A stretch of 64,000 nt of DNA, taken from assembly GCA_023213395.1 (NCBI GenBank), contig CM041465.1:142793741-142857740 (forward strand), given 5' to 3'. Below the pieces are notes generated by a model that worked only from the letters and a program-made list of their open reading frames with translations, made no database searches and was not told the origin of the DNA. Positions 12,055 to 21,793 of this stretch are shown piece by piece. The DNA comes from Cycas panzhihuaensis (Eukaryota; Cycadophyta). How positions within the stretch are numbered: the stretch's first letter is position 1; each line of letters begins with the position of its first letter. The position numbers were made by a program, and so were the translations under genes.

Positions 12055-12646
12055 ATGGACCACCTGTCATCTCATTCAATCCCTGAGATCTCCCATTTCC
12101 TAGTGAACGAGAGAAGCTTTTTCATTACCCATTTGTCATTTTCATTTGATAGTCTTGATTTTATCATAAAGAGGACCATCGTAGATAATGGCTCCTTAGT
12201 TAATGCTATGCATATACACATGCTTAAGCAGTTGGACATAGTAGCTCTTGAGTCTATCCCTTAGAAATTCCAAGGGTATGATAGGACTCAGAAGTCCCCC
12301 TTAGGGATAGTCTCCCTTTCCCTCACCTTAGGAGGGAAGACTGTTTCCATCAAAGTTGTTGTACTTGATATCGATGTGGAGTACAACCTCTTGTTGGGCT
12401 GACCATGGCTTGACCAAATGGGAGCAATATGCTCCTCGCATTAGGGGCAACTTAAATTAGTCCATGAAGAATGAGTTAAGGTTGTTGCCCATGAGCATAC
12501 CAAATATCACACTTCTCATCCAACCTGCTAGGTTATCTTCGATGATGAAGATAGTGATCCTGAGGAGGCTACCCCTTCTGTGGGGCCTATGTTTCAAGAG
12601 ACCGACCTTCATCAATTAGACTCTATGCCTTGTCATAAGCCAAACC
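12055..12646 (+). pseudogene. Element C protease, 5' part, split by element D
   Basis: IVDNGSLVNAMHIHMLKQL is the retropepsin active-site block (usual V-D-G-G-S-S-x-N), with the second position N. VVLDIDVEYNLLLGxPWLDQMGAI (about 12,365-12,430) is the usual C-terminal block, with a stop (TGA) where Arg (CGA) is expected. The frame runs open to codon AAC at the edge of D and continues after D, so this is the interrupted half of one reading frame. Confidence 0.8.
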
Positions 12647-12871
12647 TGTTGGAAAACATAGAACTTGCAATAAGATATTGACAAACAAAATAAAACACCT
12701 CCACAGGATCGAACAGTACCCTTAAGGTACCTCAAATTGTATTAATAAAACATCCTTACAACATCATACAATATGATACACTATGTTGTGTATTTATAGT
12801 ACATGTCAATATAGTGAGAGTGGAACCCACTTGCATGTAGGACAAAACAAATGTGCATTAATATTCCAACG
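12647..12871 (-). repeat. Element D 3' LTR
   Basis: Matches 15445-15667 nearly base for base. On the + strand it runs from TGTTGGAAAACATAG to ATATTCCAAC. The adjoining purine tract is on its right, so this is the 3' LTR of a - strand element. Confidence 0.9.
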
Positions 12872-12887
12872 CTCCCCCTTAATGCAT
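12872..12887 (-). other. Element D polypurine tract
   Basis: Read on the - strand this is ATTAAGGGGGAG, directly before the 3' LTR, as expected for the plus-strand primer. Confidence 0.7.
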
Positions 12888-12934
12888 ATTTGGATCATTT
12901 GTACTTGTAACGACTTATCCTTGGAAGTGTCTCG

Positions 12935-13102
12935 AAAATAATATCTTCAACTTGATCCTTGTCTTCAAGCTTGTAGTGATGTCTTTGTTGTAAAATGATG
13001 TCTTCATCTTGATTTGCGTCTTCAATTATATACTGATGTCTTTATAGGATGATGTTCTCAACTTGATTTCTATCTTCAATCCTGTAGTGATGATGTTGAT
13101 AT
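12935..13102 (-). repeat. 57-bp tandem repeat, three copies, in the D coding end
   Basis: Units 12935-12991, 12992-13048 and 13049-13102 share a pattern built on ATGATGTCTTCAACTTGATT. On the coding strand one unit is 57 bases (19 codons) and reads like QRHHYKLEDKDQVEDIIL. The period is a multiple of three, so unit number can change without breaking the frame. Confidence 0.8.
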
Positions 13103-14058
13103 AGCAGCTCTAGCAAGTGTAAATCATGATTCTTCATTGTGCCTTGTCTAGTTTGATTTTGATGTAGATCCTGTAAACAACCATCTTTAATAACAACTTT
13201 CATGTCATCATTATCTTGTATAAACTCTTGATCACCATGTACAATAGTGATTTCTTCAATCTTTAGAGCAGAATCTTGATCAACTAGCATACTCTTTGAA
13301 ATTGAATCAATGCTCAAAGTAGGAACATCATTCGAACTTAAATCAATACTTAAAGTAGGAATATCATCAACATAAGGCTCATCTTTTATAAGACCATCAG
13401 ATTCATATTCAATGGTGTCATCTATATAAACCTTTCTCAACTCATCATTTTCAATGTCTTTATCAATTGTTGTGGTCTCATCAATGCATTCAACCATCGT
13501 CTCTTTACATTCAGTAGAAATTTCATCAGTACTCATACCTTCTTCATCTTGACATGTTTCATTAGAGTTGATGATATTTTCTTCATTTGTTGTACCTATA
13601 CCATAACCATAACTAGCCTTAATTACCTTTTCAAACATTCGTTGTATCCCTTCAGAGGTTTGTTCAAATACTTCCTTTAGAAAATCCCAAGCTTCTTTAG
13701 CATTACTTGCATATAGAATCATAGGAATGACAAAATGGAATCTGGAAGGAAGATCAACCTCATTGAATGTAGCTCGAATCATAATGAATTCTTTTCTATC
13801 TTTCTTCTCAAGCATTTCATTTTCTTCTTCATCCTTAAGGATATCATATTCATTAGTAACAATCTTCCACAAACCTCTAGCTATGAATAAGCATCTCATT
13901 TTAATCATCCAAAAAAAGTAGTCTTCATCTTTACACTTAGGTATTGGAAGAAACGAATCCCTTAAGTAGTATTCATTTGTTTTAGGAGCATATATAACCA
14001 CATCATTATCCTCCATGATTGTAAATGTCATTTTTTTAACACCACATCCCTTTTTCAA
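13042..14058 (-). CDS. Gag-like protein of element D
   Basis: 338-codon open frame, the longest intact one in the window. Residues about 35-75 (YYLRDSFLPIPKCKDEDYFFWMIKM...RGLWKIV) fit the DUF4219 start of copia gag proteins. Residues about 95-160 (RKEFIMIRATFNEVDLP...NAKEAWDFLKEVFEQ) fit the UBN2 gag domain. No zinc knuckle follows. Residues about 165-338 form an acidic tail rich in Asp, Glu, Ile and Thr with a short internal repeat (IPTLSIDLSS / VPTLSIDSIS) and the first 19-residue unit of the tandem repeat. The frame stops at TAA in the place of a Gln codon. The same frame then stays open through two more units to a TGA at 12895-12897, so the original protein was probably about 50 residues longer. 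Inferred role: RNA packaging in particles supplied by another element. Confidence 0.72.
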   Translation of the reverse strand: MKKGCGVKKMTFTIMEDNDVVIYAPKTNEYYLRDSFLPIPKCKDEDYFFWMIKMRCLFIARGLWKIVTNEYDILKDEEENEMLEKKDRKEFIMIRATFNEVDLPSRFHFVIPMILYASNAKEAWDFLKEVFEQTSEGIQRMFEKVIKASYGYGIGTTNEENIINSNETCQDEEGMSTDEISTECKETMVECIDETTTIDKDIENDELRKVYIDDTIEYESDGLIKDEPYVDDIPTLSIDLSSNDVPTLSIDSISKSMLVDQDSALKIEEITIVHGDQEFIQDNDDMKVVIKDGCLQDLHQNQTRQGTMKNHDLHLLELLYQHHHYRIEDRNQVENIIL

Positions 14059-15431
14059 TCAACAAATTCACCCATCAATCTCAACAAACTTTCTCATGTC
14101 TCATGTCTCTTATATTACTGACTTCATCGTTACATCATTACCTTATGCATCTCACATATGCCAAATAGTCACATAAAATCCAAACACTCATTTCACCAAA
14201 TCAATGCCTCATAAATCTCACAATGATCATACATGCCATATGTCACTACCAAGATACATACTTCACTTGATTGCCCTAAACACAACTCATGCCATTACAC
14301 CACTCAATAATTTTGCTTCCCTGCAACTCAGGTATCTTCAACAAAAGAAACTCATCCTTCTTTGCCCATTCAATCAATTAGAACACATCATCAAACATGC
14401 TTGATCTCATCCTTAACATACCTAATAATTGCCCAATCTTGTCATGTAACCTCACATGCAACAAGCACCTCATTGCCTCAAATCACTATCTTTCTTGCCC
14501 TCAAATTAGCTTTGTTATGCCCATCAAGTCCCTTCACATAAATCACATTCCACGGAGCACTTAATTGTCATATTCCATCCAACTCATTCATGCAAACACA
14601 TGTACTATCGCTTCATTACCATACTATGCCATCGTCACAATAGCTCTCTCATACAAACACATGTAAGAAAGCACTCAAACTATCATTAAACAATCACCAT
14701 CATGCATCTCAAATCACTAATAGAGTGCCAAATATATTCACATCAATATGACTTAATGTCATCTCACATTACAAAAATACTCTCCCATGCACAACATATA
14801 TAAGAGAGACTCAAACAATCACTTCATTACCATTGCCTCATTTATGTCACCATATCAATATGAAACCCTTAAATTCCCTAAAACTTATTTCTAAAAAAAA
14901 GTATGGCTCAAAAATACATAAAATATGGATGGAAATAATGGCCTCTGAAATACGATTCCAATGGTTTAGATGAAATTGAATTATGATATCTACATCAAAA
15001 GTTATGCTCCTTTTAAGAATTTCACAATTAGGGTTTCTAAGGGCTATAATAGTACCTTCTGATAAATTGCTAATAACTTTTTATTATGGACTTTGATGAA
15101 TCTTAAACCACTTCCATTAGAAAGAGAATTTAAAAATGCATAGAATCGAAAAAAATTTAAGTTCATTTGGATACCTGTAGCCAAAGTGGCTCTTTGAAGT
15201 TGAGGTTGCAAATCTGTCACAAAAATACGACGACAGAAAAAATGTAGGCCAAAATTAATTCTGCTACAATTTTCACACTTTCACCTCAAAATCTATAGTG
15301 TGACCACTCTAATTTTACAGAATGAGCTATTTCATATCAATTTCACCATTACTTTTTAGAAATTTCAACATTATGGCACCTCCCAAATCACTACTCTAAT
15401 ACCTAACCAAAACACCTCTCTCAACCTAGGT
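14059..15431 (-). other. Element D leader, G-poor on the + strand
   Basis: Untranslated part between primer site and gag start. 14,080-14,880 is C/A-rich and very G-poor on the + strand. It repeats motifs such as CATACAAACACATGTA and CTCATTACC in an irregular way. No coding signal. Confidence 0.5.
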
Positions 15432-15443
15432 GCTCTAATACCA
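15432..15443 (-). other. Element D primer binding site
   Basis: On the - strand TGGTATTAGAGC. It differs by one C-to-T change from TGGTATCAGAGC, the initiator-Met tRNA complement used by most plant copia elements. It abuts the 5' LTR. Confidence 0.8.
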
Positions 15444-15444
15444 G

Positions 15445-15667
15445 GTTGAAAATATAGAACTTGCAATAAGATATTGACAAACAAAATAGAACACCTCCAC
15501 AAGATCAAACGGTACCCTTAAGGTACCTCAAATTATATTAATAAAACATCCTTACAACATCATACAATATAATACACGATGTTGTGTATTTATAATACAT
15601 GTCAATATAGTGAGAGTGGAACCCACTTGCATGTGGGACAAAATAAATATGCATTAATATTACAACA
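15445..15667 (-). repeat. Element D 5' LTR
   Basis: Second LTR copy, ending ACAACA before the right AAACC duplication. The left end (GGTTGAAAATATAG) shows small changes from the other copy. Confidence 0.88.
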
Positions 15668-16121
15668 AAACCTAGTCAGGTTTACCCCTATTGGTGTAGG
15701 TAATTACAGTTACTTAGTTGTTATGGGTGATTCTAAGTTAGATAATGAGGGTTATAATCCCCCTCCTCAGTGTGTCACCATGGTTTCATGCGTACCTAGG
15801 GAGATATCTCGATCGAATATTCCTACTCCTCTTCATTCTACATTGGCTCCCGAGCCACTAGTTCCAAACTAGCCCCTTCTTTCATCTTTTCGCCCTCCTC
15901 GAGTGGCTTCGCATAGGCGTCTGGTTCCACGAGCCACTCATAAAGGTACTTCTTCTTCATGCTCTGGATCCTCACCCAGGACTAGAGCCACTCCTACTCA
16001 TATGCAACCTTGCCATGTGATCCATCGTGTGTCAGGTCCATCACACTCATCTGGTTCCAACCAAAGGCATTTTGCTTATAGACCTAGCCGCATAGGGTCT
16101 ACCCTTCATCATCCATTTTAA
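15668..16121 (+). pseudogene. Element C coding region resumed after element D
   Basis: When D and one copy of its AAACC duplication are taken out, the frame before D runs straight into this part (HKPN, then LVRFTPIGVGNYSYLV). It stays open to 15,872 and, after one stop, to 16,121. The residues are Pro/Ser/Arg-rich and match no domain I know. By position this should be the protease-RT linker, but RT does not follow. Confidence 0.6.
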
Positions 16122-17089
16122 TTTTACACATGACCATTTCATTTCTCTCTTTCCTTGCACTCTGAAATGAGCCTAAACTACCATCTTATGTGCATTCCCA
16201 TTCCTCCTAATCGCAGGTGGGATGATAATTTAGGATGGTCTTCTTGATCTTTTTGGGTTCCTCCCACAGAACCCCTTGCCCCCCTTTCTTTGGGGGGCCC
16301 ATCCTCCTAATTAGGTGTGTTGTCCCTGTCACTCCTGAGCTTGGAAACACTCCCCAACTAGGATGACATGCTCAAGTATCGTTACTCATTTTTCTGTTAG
16401 CGCTCCCTTTGCATATTTTGCTATGCTCCTATGTGGACATGTATGGCTCCCCTGTCTCCTAGCCCCATATACACCTGTCACTGATGCTCATAGTGATCAT
16501 ATGTGTGCTCGCTAGAGATGTGGCCCTACATGAAAGGAACTGTATGCAACTCAAATAATCCTCTAACATAAACCATGTGATAATCAACTTAAAACCATCA
16601 TGATCTATAGCTCCTCGTGCACCCGTACACCCTCATACATATACACACAAATATATACATAAAAGCAAAAGTAACATAATCCAACATTATGCATCATCAC
16701 ATGCCATCATATATCAAATGGGGTACTAATGGCCCTGTCTATATACATAAAATTATAATGTGTCATATCATACAAATAGTATGGTACATCATCCATGGGA
16801 AGCTGGAATCCTTACAGGGAGGAGTACAATCATGTGGCAACATATGGTGACTTCCTAGAGGTCTGGTGCTTTCCTAAATCATAACTAAATATATCCTACT
16901 CTCTAGCACTCCCCTGCTCTTAGTGCATCATCTCCTAGTCTATGTGATCCCTATCCTAGGGACCACATACCTTCTAGACTCCTCCTATACCCCTAGGAGC
17001 TCCTTGCCTTGTTCCCCTCATCCCAAGGCCTCCTCGAGGTCGTCGCCATCATGTGAATATGTGTCCTACTTCGTGATGACCTTCACGTC
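16122..17089. other. Element C internal sequence without recognised coding
   Basis: C/T-rich DNA where RT and integrase would be expected. I read both strands and found no YVDD, DDE or RNase H motif. Contains CA/TA-rich runs near 16,625-16,670. Confidence 0.45.
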
Positions 17090-18866
17090 ACCTGATCCAC
17101 CAACTATTTGTATCATGCCTGAATACGATCCCTCCCACCCTCTACTCCTTGAAGCCTCTCCTCCATCCTCTGGAACATCTTCTCCATCCCTCAGAGTCGC
17201 TCCTCTAGCACAACCACCTTAATGTAACTCTCTGCATCACCACTTGCTCCTCCCTGAGCCTCTAGTTCCTGGACCCGACCTCGCAGAGTATCCCTCTCTA
17301 CTCTTGTCCCCTCCAGCTCACCTTACATCCATCCCACTCTCGCCTCATGCTCCTGGGACTCTACTACCCACACATCTCTAGCCTTGACTAATGGGGTGAA
17401 TGTTGTTGTGTGAGCCCCTGCCGACCATGGCTCCTCTCTTGCCTAGATAGGAGGTTGTCCCTCTACGTAGGTCTGGAGAAACATCTCCCAAACTACCGCC
17501 TCGACCAATCTCCCTATATCCATTGCTCCTATGAAGTCCAACATATCATGTGTCAATATATATATCCATATATATATACCAAACAAACCAAATGAAATAG
17601 AATAACTAGATGTCTAGTGATCGAAACACGACAGGAAAAGGTAGTGTCTCACCTCCTGGGACTACTAGCTCCTCATCTTAGATGATTATCTCCCCCTTAG
17701 GTCCTCCCCCAGTTGTTGGTACCTCCTCCTCCTCTGGTACCACCTCGCATACGACTTGACCTGCTAGGGCACCTTTGCCCTCCTCCATTGGCATTGTCAC
17801 CACCTAAGCTCTCCCCACTATCCTCAATCTCTGGACTAATGTCTATGGTGCCATACATCTCCCTGCAGTCCCTGAAGGACCTGCCTCTCCTCCTACAGCT
17901 CCCAAAGGTCCTACCTCTTCCCCTACGGTCCTTGATGGACCTTCCTCTCTACCTACTACTCCTGATAGGCCTGCCCCATCATCACCATCAACATCATCCC
18001 CTCTTGGGCCACCTCTAACTCCTCGTTCTCCACCCACCTCATCATCACTGTCCCACCTCACCCCTCTATATGGATCTATTGTGTAGTCTGCCATGGTGAG
18101 GAGGTCCAGTAATGTAGCCTCCATTGAGCATCAGATATGTGCCTAATCCTCAGTCCCCCTGAACTAAGTTTGCCACCTGTGGACCATAGGAGCCCATGTT
18201 GAGATAGGGTGCTGTCCTCCTGCCGGTGCCACTATTCCAAAATGATAAAAAAACTAGAACTATAGCAATGTGTTGTATGATAAACCCCCTCTCCTGGCCA
18301 CCCTGATAGCATCTAGCTAGGTGATTAGGTTCGTCACTATTAATGTGGCCTAATCTGGCCTCTCCCCAGCCTTGTATCTCCTCACAGTCTTTATCCATCC
18401 ATTGGGTATGTCTGTAGCTCTATTTCCAAGATATATGGAATAGAATGCATAGTGTAATTAACTTCCTCACCCAAGGAATCTACAATATAATCATGCTCTC
18501 TATGGGTATGCCTCTCCTCTCCCACCTAACCTGGCCTATAAAATAGGTAGTCACCTCCCTATGTGCCACGTCGTTGTTAGGTAACGCCCCTAGTGACACT
18601 AGTGCTCCTACTACCAGTACCTCCAAGATCCTTTAAATGTCTCTGGGTGTCACAGTGATGTCCCCTACTAGGGAGAGGTGGAACACATGCCGCCTACGAT
18701 CCTAGTGTGAGACTATGTCCACTAGGAGATGTTGATCTGATGCGTACTGTAGTGCTTGGATGGCCTTTAGTAGGCCACATCTCCCTAACACTCTCCTATC
18801 CCCACGTGATATCATCTCTATGAAGCTAAGAATCACCACCTCGATGTTCTCACGGTTGTCTATCAT
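17090..18866 (-). pseudogene. Antisense plant-mobile-domain-like gene inside element C, with a predicted intron
   Basis: Runs opposite to gag and the RNase H of C. An ATG at 18864-18866 opens a frame kept to 18,150 with about four stops. It includes RRRHVFHLSLVGDITVTPRD (about 18,640-18,715), the typical start of the plant mobile domain (FHLxxGExxITLxDV), and later ARLGHINSDEPNHLARCYQ (about 18,310-18,370), like the PMD LAHLYxxL block. A second frame from 18,124 gives a Gly/Asp/Glu-rich tail open, with a few TAG stops, to a splice donor at 17652. Joining at 17528 keeps the frame and leads into AMDIGRLVEAVVWEMF and a heptad-rich coiled coil (ELEGTRVERDTLRGRVQELE, about 17,260-17,320). The link between the two parts near 18,124-18,150 is unresolved. 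Extra antisense ORFs have been described in plant gypsy elements. Inference: a once-expressed accessory gene. Confidence 0.62.
17529..17652 (-). other. Predicted intron of the antisense PMD-like gene
   Basis: Read on the - strand, CCCAGGAG/GTGAGACAC is a consensus donor and TTGGACTTCATAG/GAGCAATG an acceptor, 124 bases apart. The intron is T/A-rich with stops in all frames. After joining, the codons GGA GGA GCA ATG keep a continuous frame into a plausible coiled coil. Confidence 0.55.
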
Positions 18867-20061
18867 GATAACCACCTACCAAACACCCCAAGAACTAGTC
18901 AGAACTCCTCTATACATACTTGCCTACCTTCAAGACTACCCCTCATTCCTCCCCAGTTGAGTTTTGGCACTCTTTTGGGCCATTCTTTATTTTTTCATTT
19001 AATCTATCTTCGTACCACGCTAAACTTTATGGTACCGTAGAGTTTATCATGGGCTCTGCTGAGTTTCTAGCAAAAACTCAGTGGCCCCACAGCAAAGTTT
19101 GTGGCACCGCGATCTTCGCCATAGGGCCAGTGACACCCCCATAGTATGGGGGGGATTTCCACCTAAAAAACCCAAATTTGTTTGTATGAGGGTGGGCTAT
19201 ACTAAGGTCCATCGGGACCAGGGCTACCTAATGCCCTGGCCCCCCTCTCTTTGGGCCCAATTCAAGCTCCAGGAGATCCTAATTTGCCCATAAAGGGCTA
19301 AAAACTACTCTAAAAAGCATTAAAAACTCATTAATTTTAAATGACGAAATGGTTGGAAAAAAGGGAGATCCACTCACCAGATTTAGCCTCTCTATTGCCA
19401 TCTCACCTCCCTAGCCCTACTGGTTATCCCCACATCTTGATCTAATGGTTTGATCTCCCTTTGTGTGCTTCTGAAGTCGAGTAGCGCTCTGCTATGTAAG
19501 GAGAAGGGATTTGAACCGATCATGAGCCTATGAAAATAAATCTCATTTCACCAAGTTTTCCTTATATAGGCAGGGCCCTCGATGAGTACCTCCTCTGTTT
19601 CTCTCACCGTGACAACCCTTGGGACCATCTCTCCCCCTTAATCACCTTTTCCTTATGGGTTTATCTCCCATTTTACCTCTGTGGCCCTCTTTTCTCCTTA
19701 CCCTCCAAGTGCATTTACGGCATGTCCTTTTGACCTTATGAGGCCCCTTTTGCCTTGTTTTACGTGCCACCTCCATATATACTAGAGTTTATACTCATCT
19801 AGCTCATTTTGCCATCTTGAACCCATTTTTGCTGCCTGTTCGTGCCTCTGGGGCTCCCAAAGGAAGCGTCCTCCCCACCTGGGACCATGCTTCTCTTTGT
19901 TAAGTGACCTTTGGCACTGCCAGAGGGGCCTTTCCACCATTGTTTCTTTCCCGTTCACTATGTCATTTTCTGCACCCTCGGGTAGCCTCATTTCTGGGTC
20001 CTCCTACCCTTCACGGCCTTTATTGATAACTATTTGAGTCCTCCCATGACTACTTCTCTGT
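18867..20061. other. Region between antisense gene and extra RNase H
   Basis: No coding domain on either strand. 19,010-19,110 holds GGTACC and AAACTTTATGGTACCGTAGAGTTT pieces resembling the palindromic part of the LTR near 21,600. It lies upstream of the antisense gene and could have held its promoter; this is a guess. Confidence 0.35.
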
Positions 20062-20562
20062 GTGGAGTCCTCTTCGTCCATCGACCTTGTCAACACTTTC
20101 TTCTCGATTCACCCTATCGAGACCTCCATTCCTTCTGCCATGACGTTATTCATCTTTACTAATGGCAGAAGCTACAACAACCTGGGCCCTTTCACTGTCG
20201 CTTGGATTATCCATGACCCTTCTGGACATGACTTTATACGTTTCAGGATCTTCCTTCCCGAGGCCATCAATAACGAAGCTGAGTACACAGTTGTTATTGA
20301 GGTCCTTACTAATGTACTCCACTTCCACTATGGACCCACCATCCTCTTCTACAACTCTCAGGTTGTGGTGTCCCATCTCACCCAAGTCTACCAAGTGCGA
20401 TGCCCACACCTAAAAGCAATCACCTTGATCGCCAGGTCCTTGTTGGCTTGTTTACCTTCCGTTGACATTCGACACATTCTTCGGGCTCTCAATGTCGAGG
20501 CAGATAGCCTGGTTTATCTCGTCCTTGAGTGTCACATCCATCTTCTTAGTGACCCACCTTAA
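20062..20562 (+). pseudogene. Element C extra (archaeal-type) RNase H, catalytic residues lost
   Basis: Open for 166 codons and readable throughout. Landmarks: LFIFTNGRSYNNLGPFTVAW, where the usual TDGGSRGNPG Asp is Asn; AINNEAEYTVVIEVL with Glu kept; ILFYNSQVVVSHL, where the usual SDS Asp is Asn; and RALNVEADSLVYL with the last Asp kept. So two of four metal ligands changed from Asp to Asn while the frame stayed open. It is about 500 bases before the 3' LTR, like its relative in element 1. Function in Tat elements: thought to help remove RNA during reverse transcription. Confidence 0.8.
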
Positions 20563-21049
20563 GAGACTTGTCTAGTCATCCAAGTGCCCGAGTATTGAGT
20601 CATCTTATCCTTCATGTCATAATATGTTCGTACCTCTGAAAGTTGGTCGCTAATGAGGTTAAACTATAGCAACCACCAGGTTTGTTTCCTTACTCTACTC
20701 TTAGCACATTTTCTTAACACATAACTCCCATTGGTATTAACTTATTTTTTATACATAGCACCTTATTCATAACATTTGTCTGATCGTATGTGTGGTCATC
20801 ACCACCCTTCCATTGTACTCCTACGATGGGGGCATCCCCCTCATTTATCATCATTACCAGTTGACTACATGGCGATGCACATGTAGCCCCTATGTTATCT
20901 CACCATTGGCTCTACGCCCACGCATTTTGCCATGGAACTCATCATCACCCTTGGCTCACACCATTGTTATTCACGTTTGTTTATATGTCACTAACATTAT
21001 ATTGCCAACATTTGTTGTCACATTATGCTTCTAAGCTGTGAGGCTCTAC
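20563..21049 (+). other. 3' untranslated part of element C
   Basis: C/T-rich DNA between the RNase H and the purine tract. The 20,792-21,034 frame has no features and is probably chance. Confidence 0.4.
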
Positions 21050-21063
21050 TGCCAAGGGGGCAG
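21050..21063 (+). other. Element C polypurine tract (candidate)
   Basis: TGCCAAGGGGGCAG directly precedes TGTTTCCCAGC, which would be the LTR start. A G-rich purine tract before TG is the expected arrangement. Confidence 0.5.
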
Positions 21064-21619
21064 TGTTTCCCAGCTACTAGGAATGGGTTTTTGGCAAGTC
21101 GACTTAGGTAAGTGCAGGTATGCTTCTATCCTTTGCCTTTGTCACTTCTCTAGAAAGGTAAATTGAAGCATCTATTTTTCACTACCTAACTGATTGATAC
21201 ATTTGAGTGATCACCTTGCATCCGCTACTTAATCATATAACTTGATACTACTCTAGCCTATGACGACCATGGGATATGCATCCCAATGGCACTCCACAAC
21301 CCTCCTATGTACCTCCATGTTGTCTCAAGTACCAACTAGCCCATGTGATCTGTTCACATCTCCATTGCCATATCACAGCCCTTAGTACCTCACTAGGTGT
21401 GATTAGTATATTCCTATCCATTTGTTAGCTTCTTGGGAACCCTATCTCCCTGGTGCCCTATCTGATCTAGGTTATCTCCTCTTTATGACCATCCCAAGCC
21501 ACATAGACAAAGGGTCAGGCCCTCCTAGGCATGGGGTACCCTCCTTTAGGGCTCCTAGCTCCCTCTTTTCCTTTTGTTCTGCATTCTGTCATTGCACTGC
21601 GACAAATGTCATAGTATCA

Positions 21620-21651
21620 CAGTAAACTTCGTGGTACTGTGAAGTTTACTG
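21620..21651 (+). repeat. Perfect 11-bp inverted repeat in the 3' LTR
   Basis: CAGTAAACTTC (21620-21630), a 10-base spacer, then GAAGTTTACTG (21641-21651). The 5' LTR keeps only the first arm in altered form (about 6662), because the DNA that follows was replaced there. It lies about 70 bases before the G-box. Confidence 0.7.
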
Positions 21652-21719
21652 CGAAACGACTGTCACAAAATATTTTTTTAAAATCTACCATGGTAATTTT
21701 AATATTTTTCATGAAATTG

Positions 21720-21793
21720 CCACGTGGCTAAGTCATACCCCGAGTCCTAACCTAACCTTAATCATCCAATTAAGCTAGTGTTAGATATAAAAC
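21720..21793 (+). promoter_or_regulatory. Probable promoter of the element C 3' LTR
   Basis: CCACGTGG G-box at 21720-21727 and TATAA at about 21786, spaced as in the 5' LTR. Confidence 0.5.

Larger units (their letters stand above)
12647..15667 (-). mobile_element. Element D: gag-only non-autonomous LTR retrotransposon
   Basis: 3,021 bp element on the - strand. It has ~225 bp LTRs at both ends, a 5 bp target duplication AAACC (12642-12646 and 15668-15672), a copia-type primer site beside the right LTR, a purine tract beside the left LTR, and one long reading frame for a gag-like protein. No protease, integrase or RT is present, and there is no room for them. This fits the described class of terminal-repeat retrotransposons with a GAG domain (TR-GAG). 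LTR differences are few and mostly transitions, so it is among the younger elements here. Confidence 0.9.

Noticed and set aside
12935-13102. Short spaced repeats considered as a CRISPR array.
   Set aside because: Units adjoin without spacers, vary in sequence and are in frame with a protein; plant DNA.
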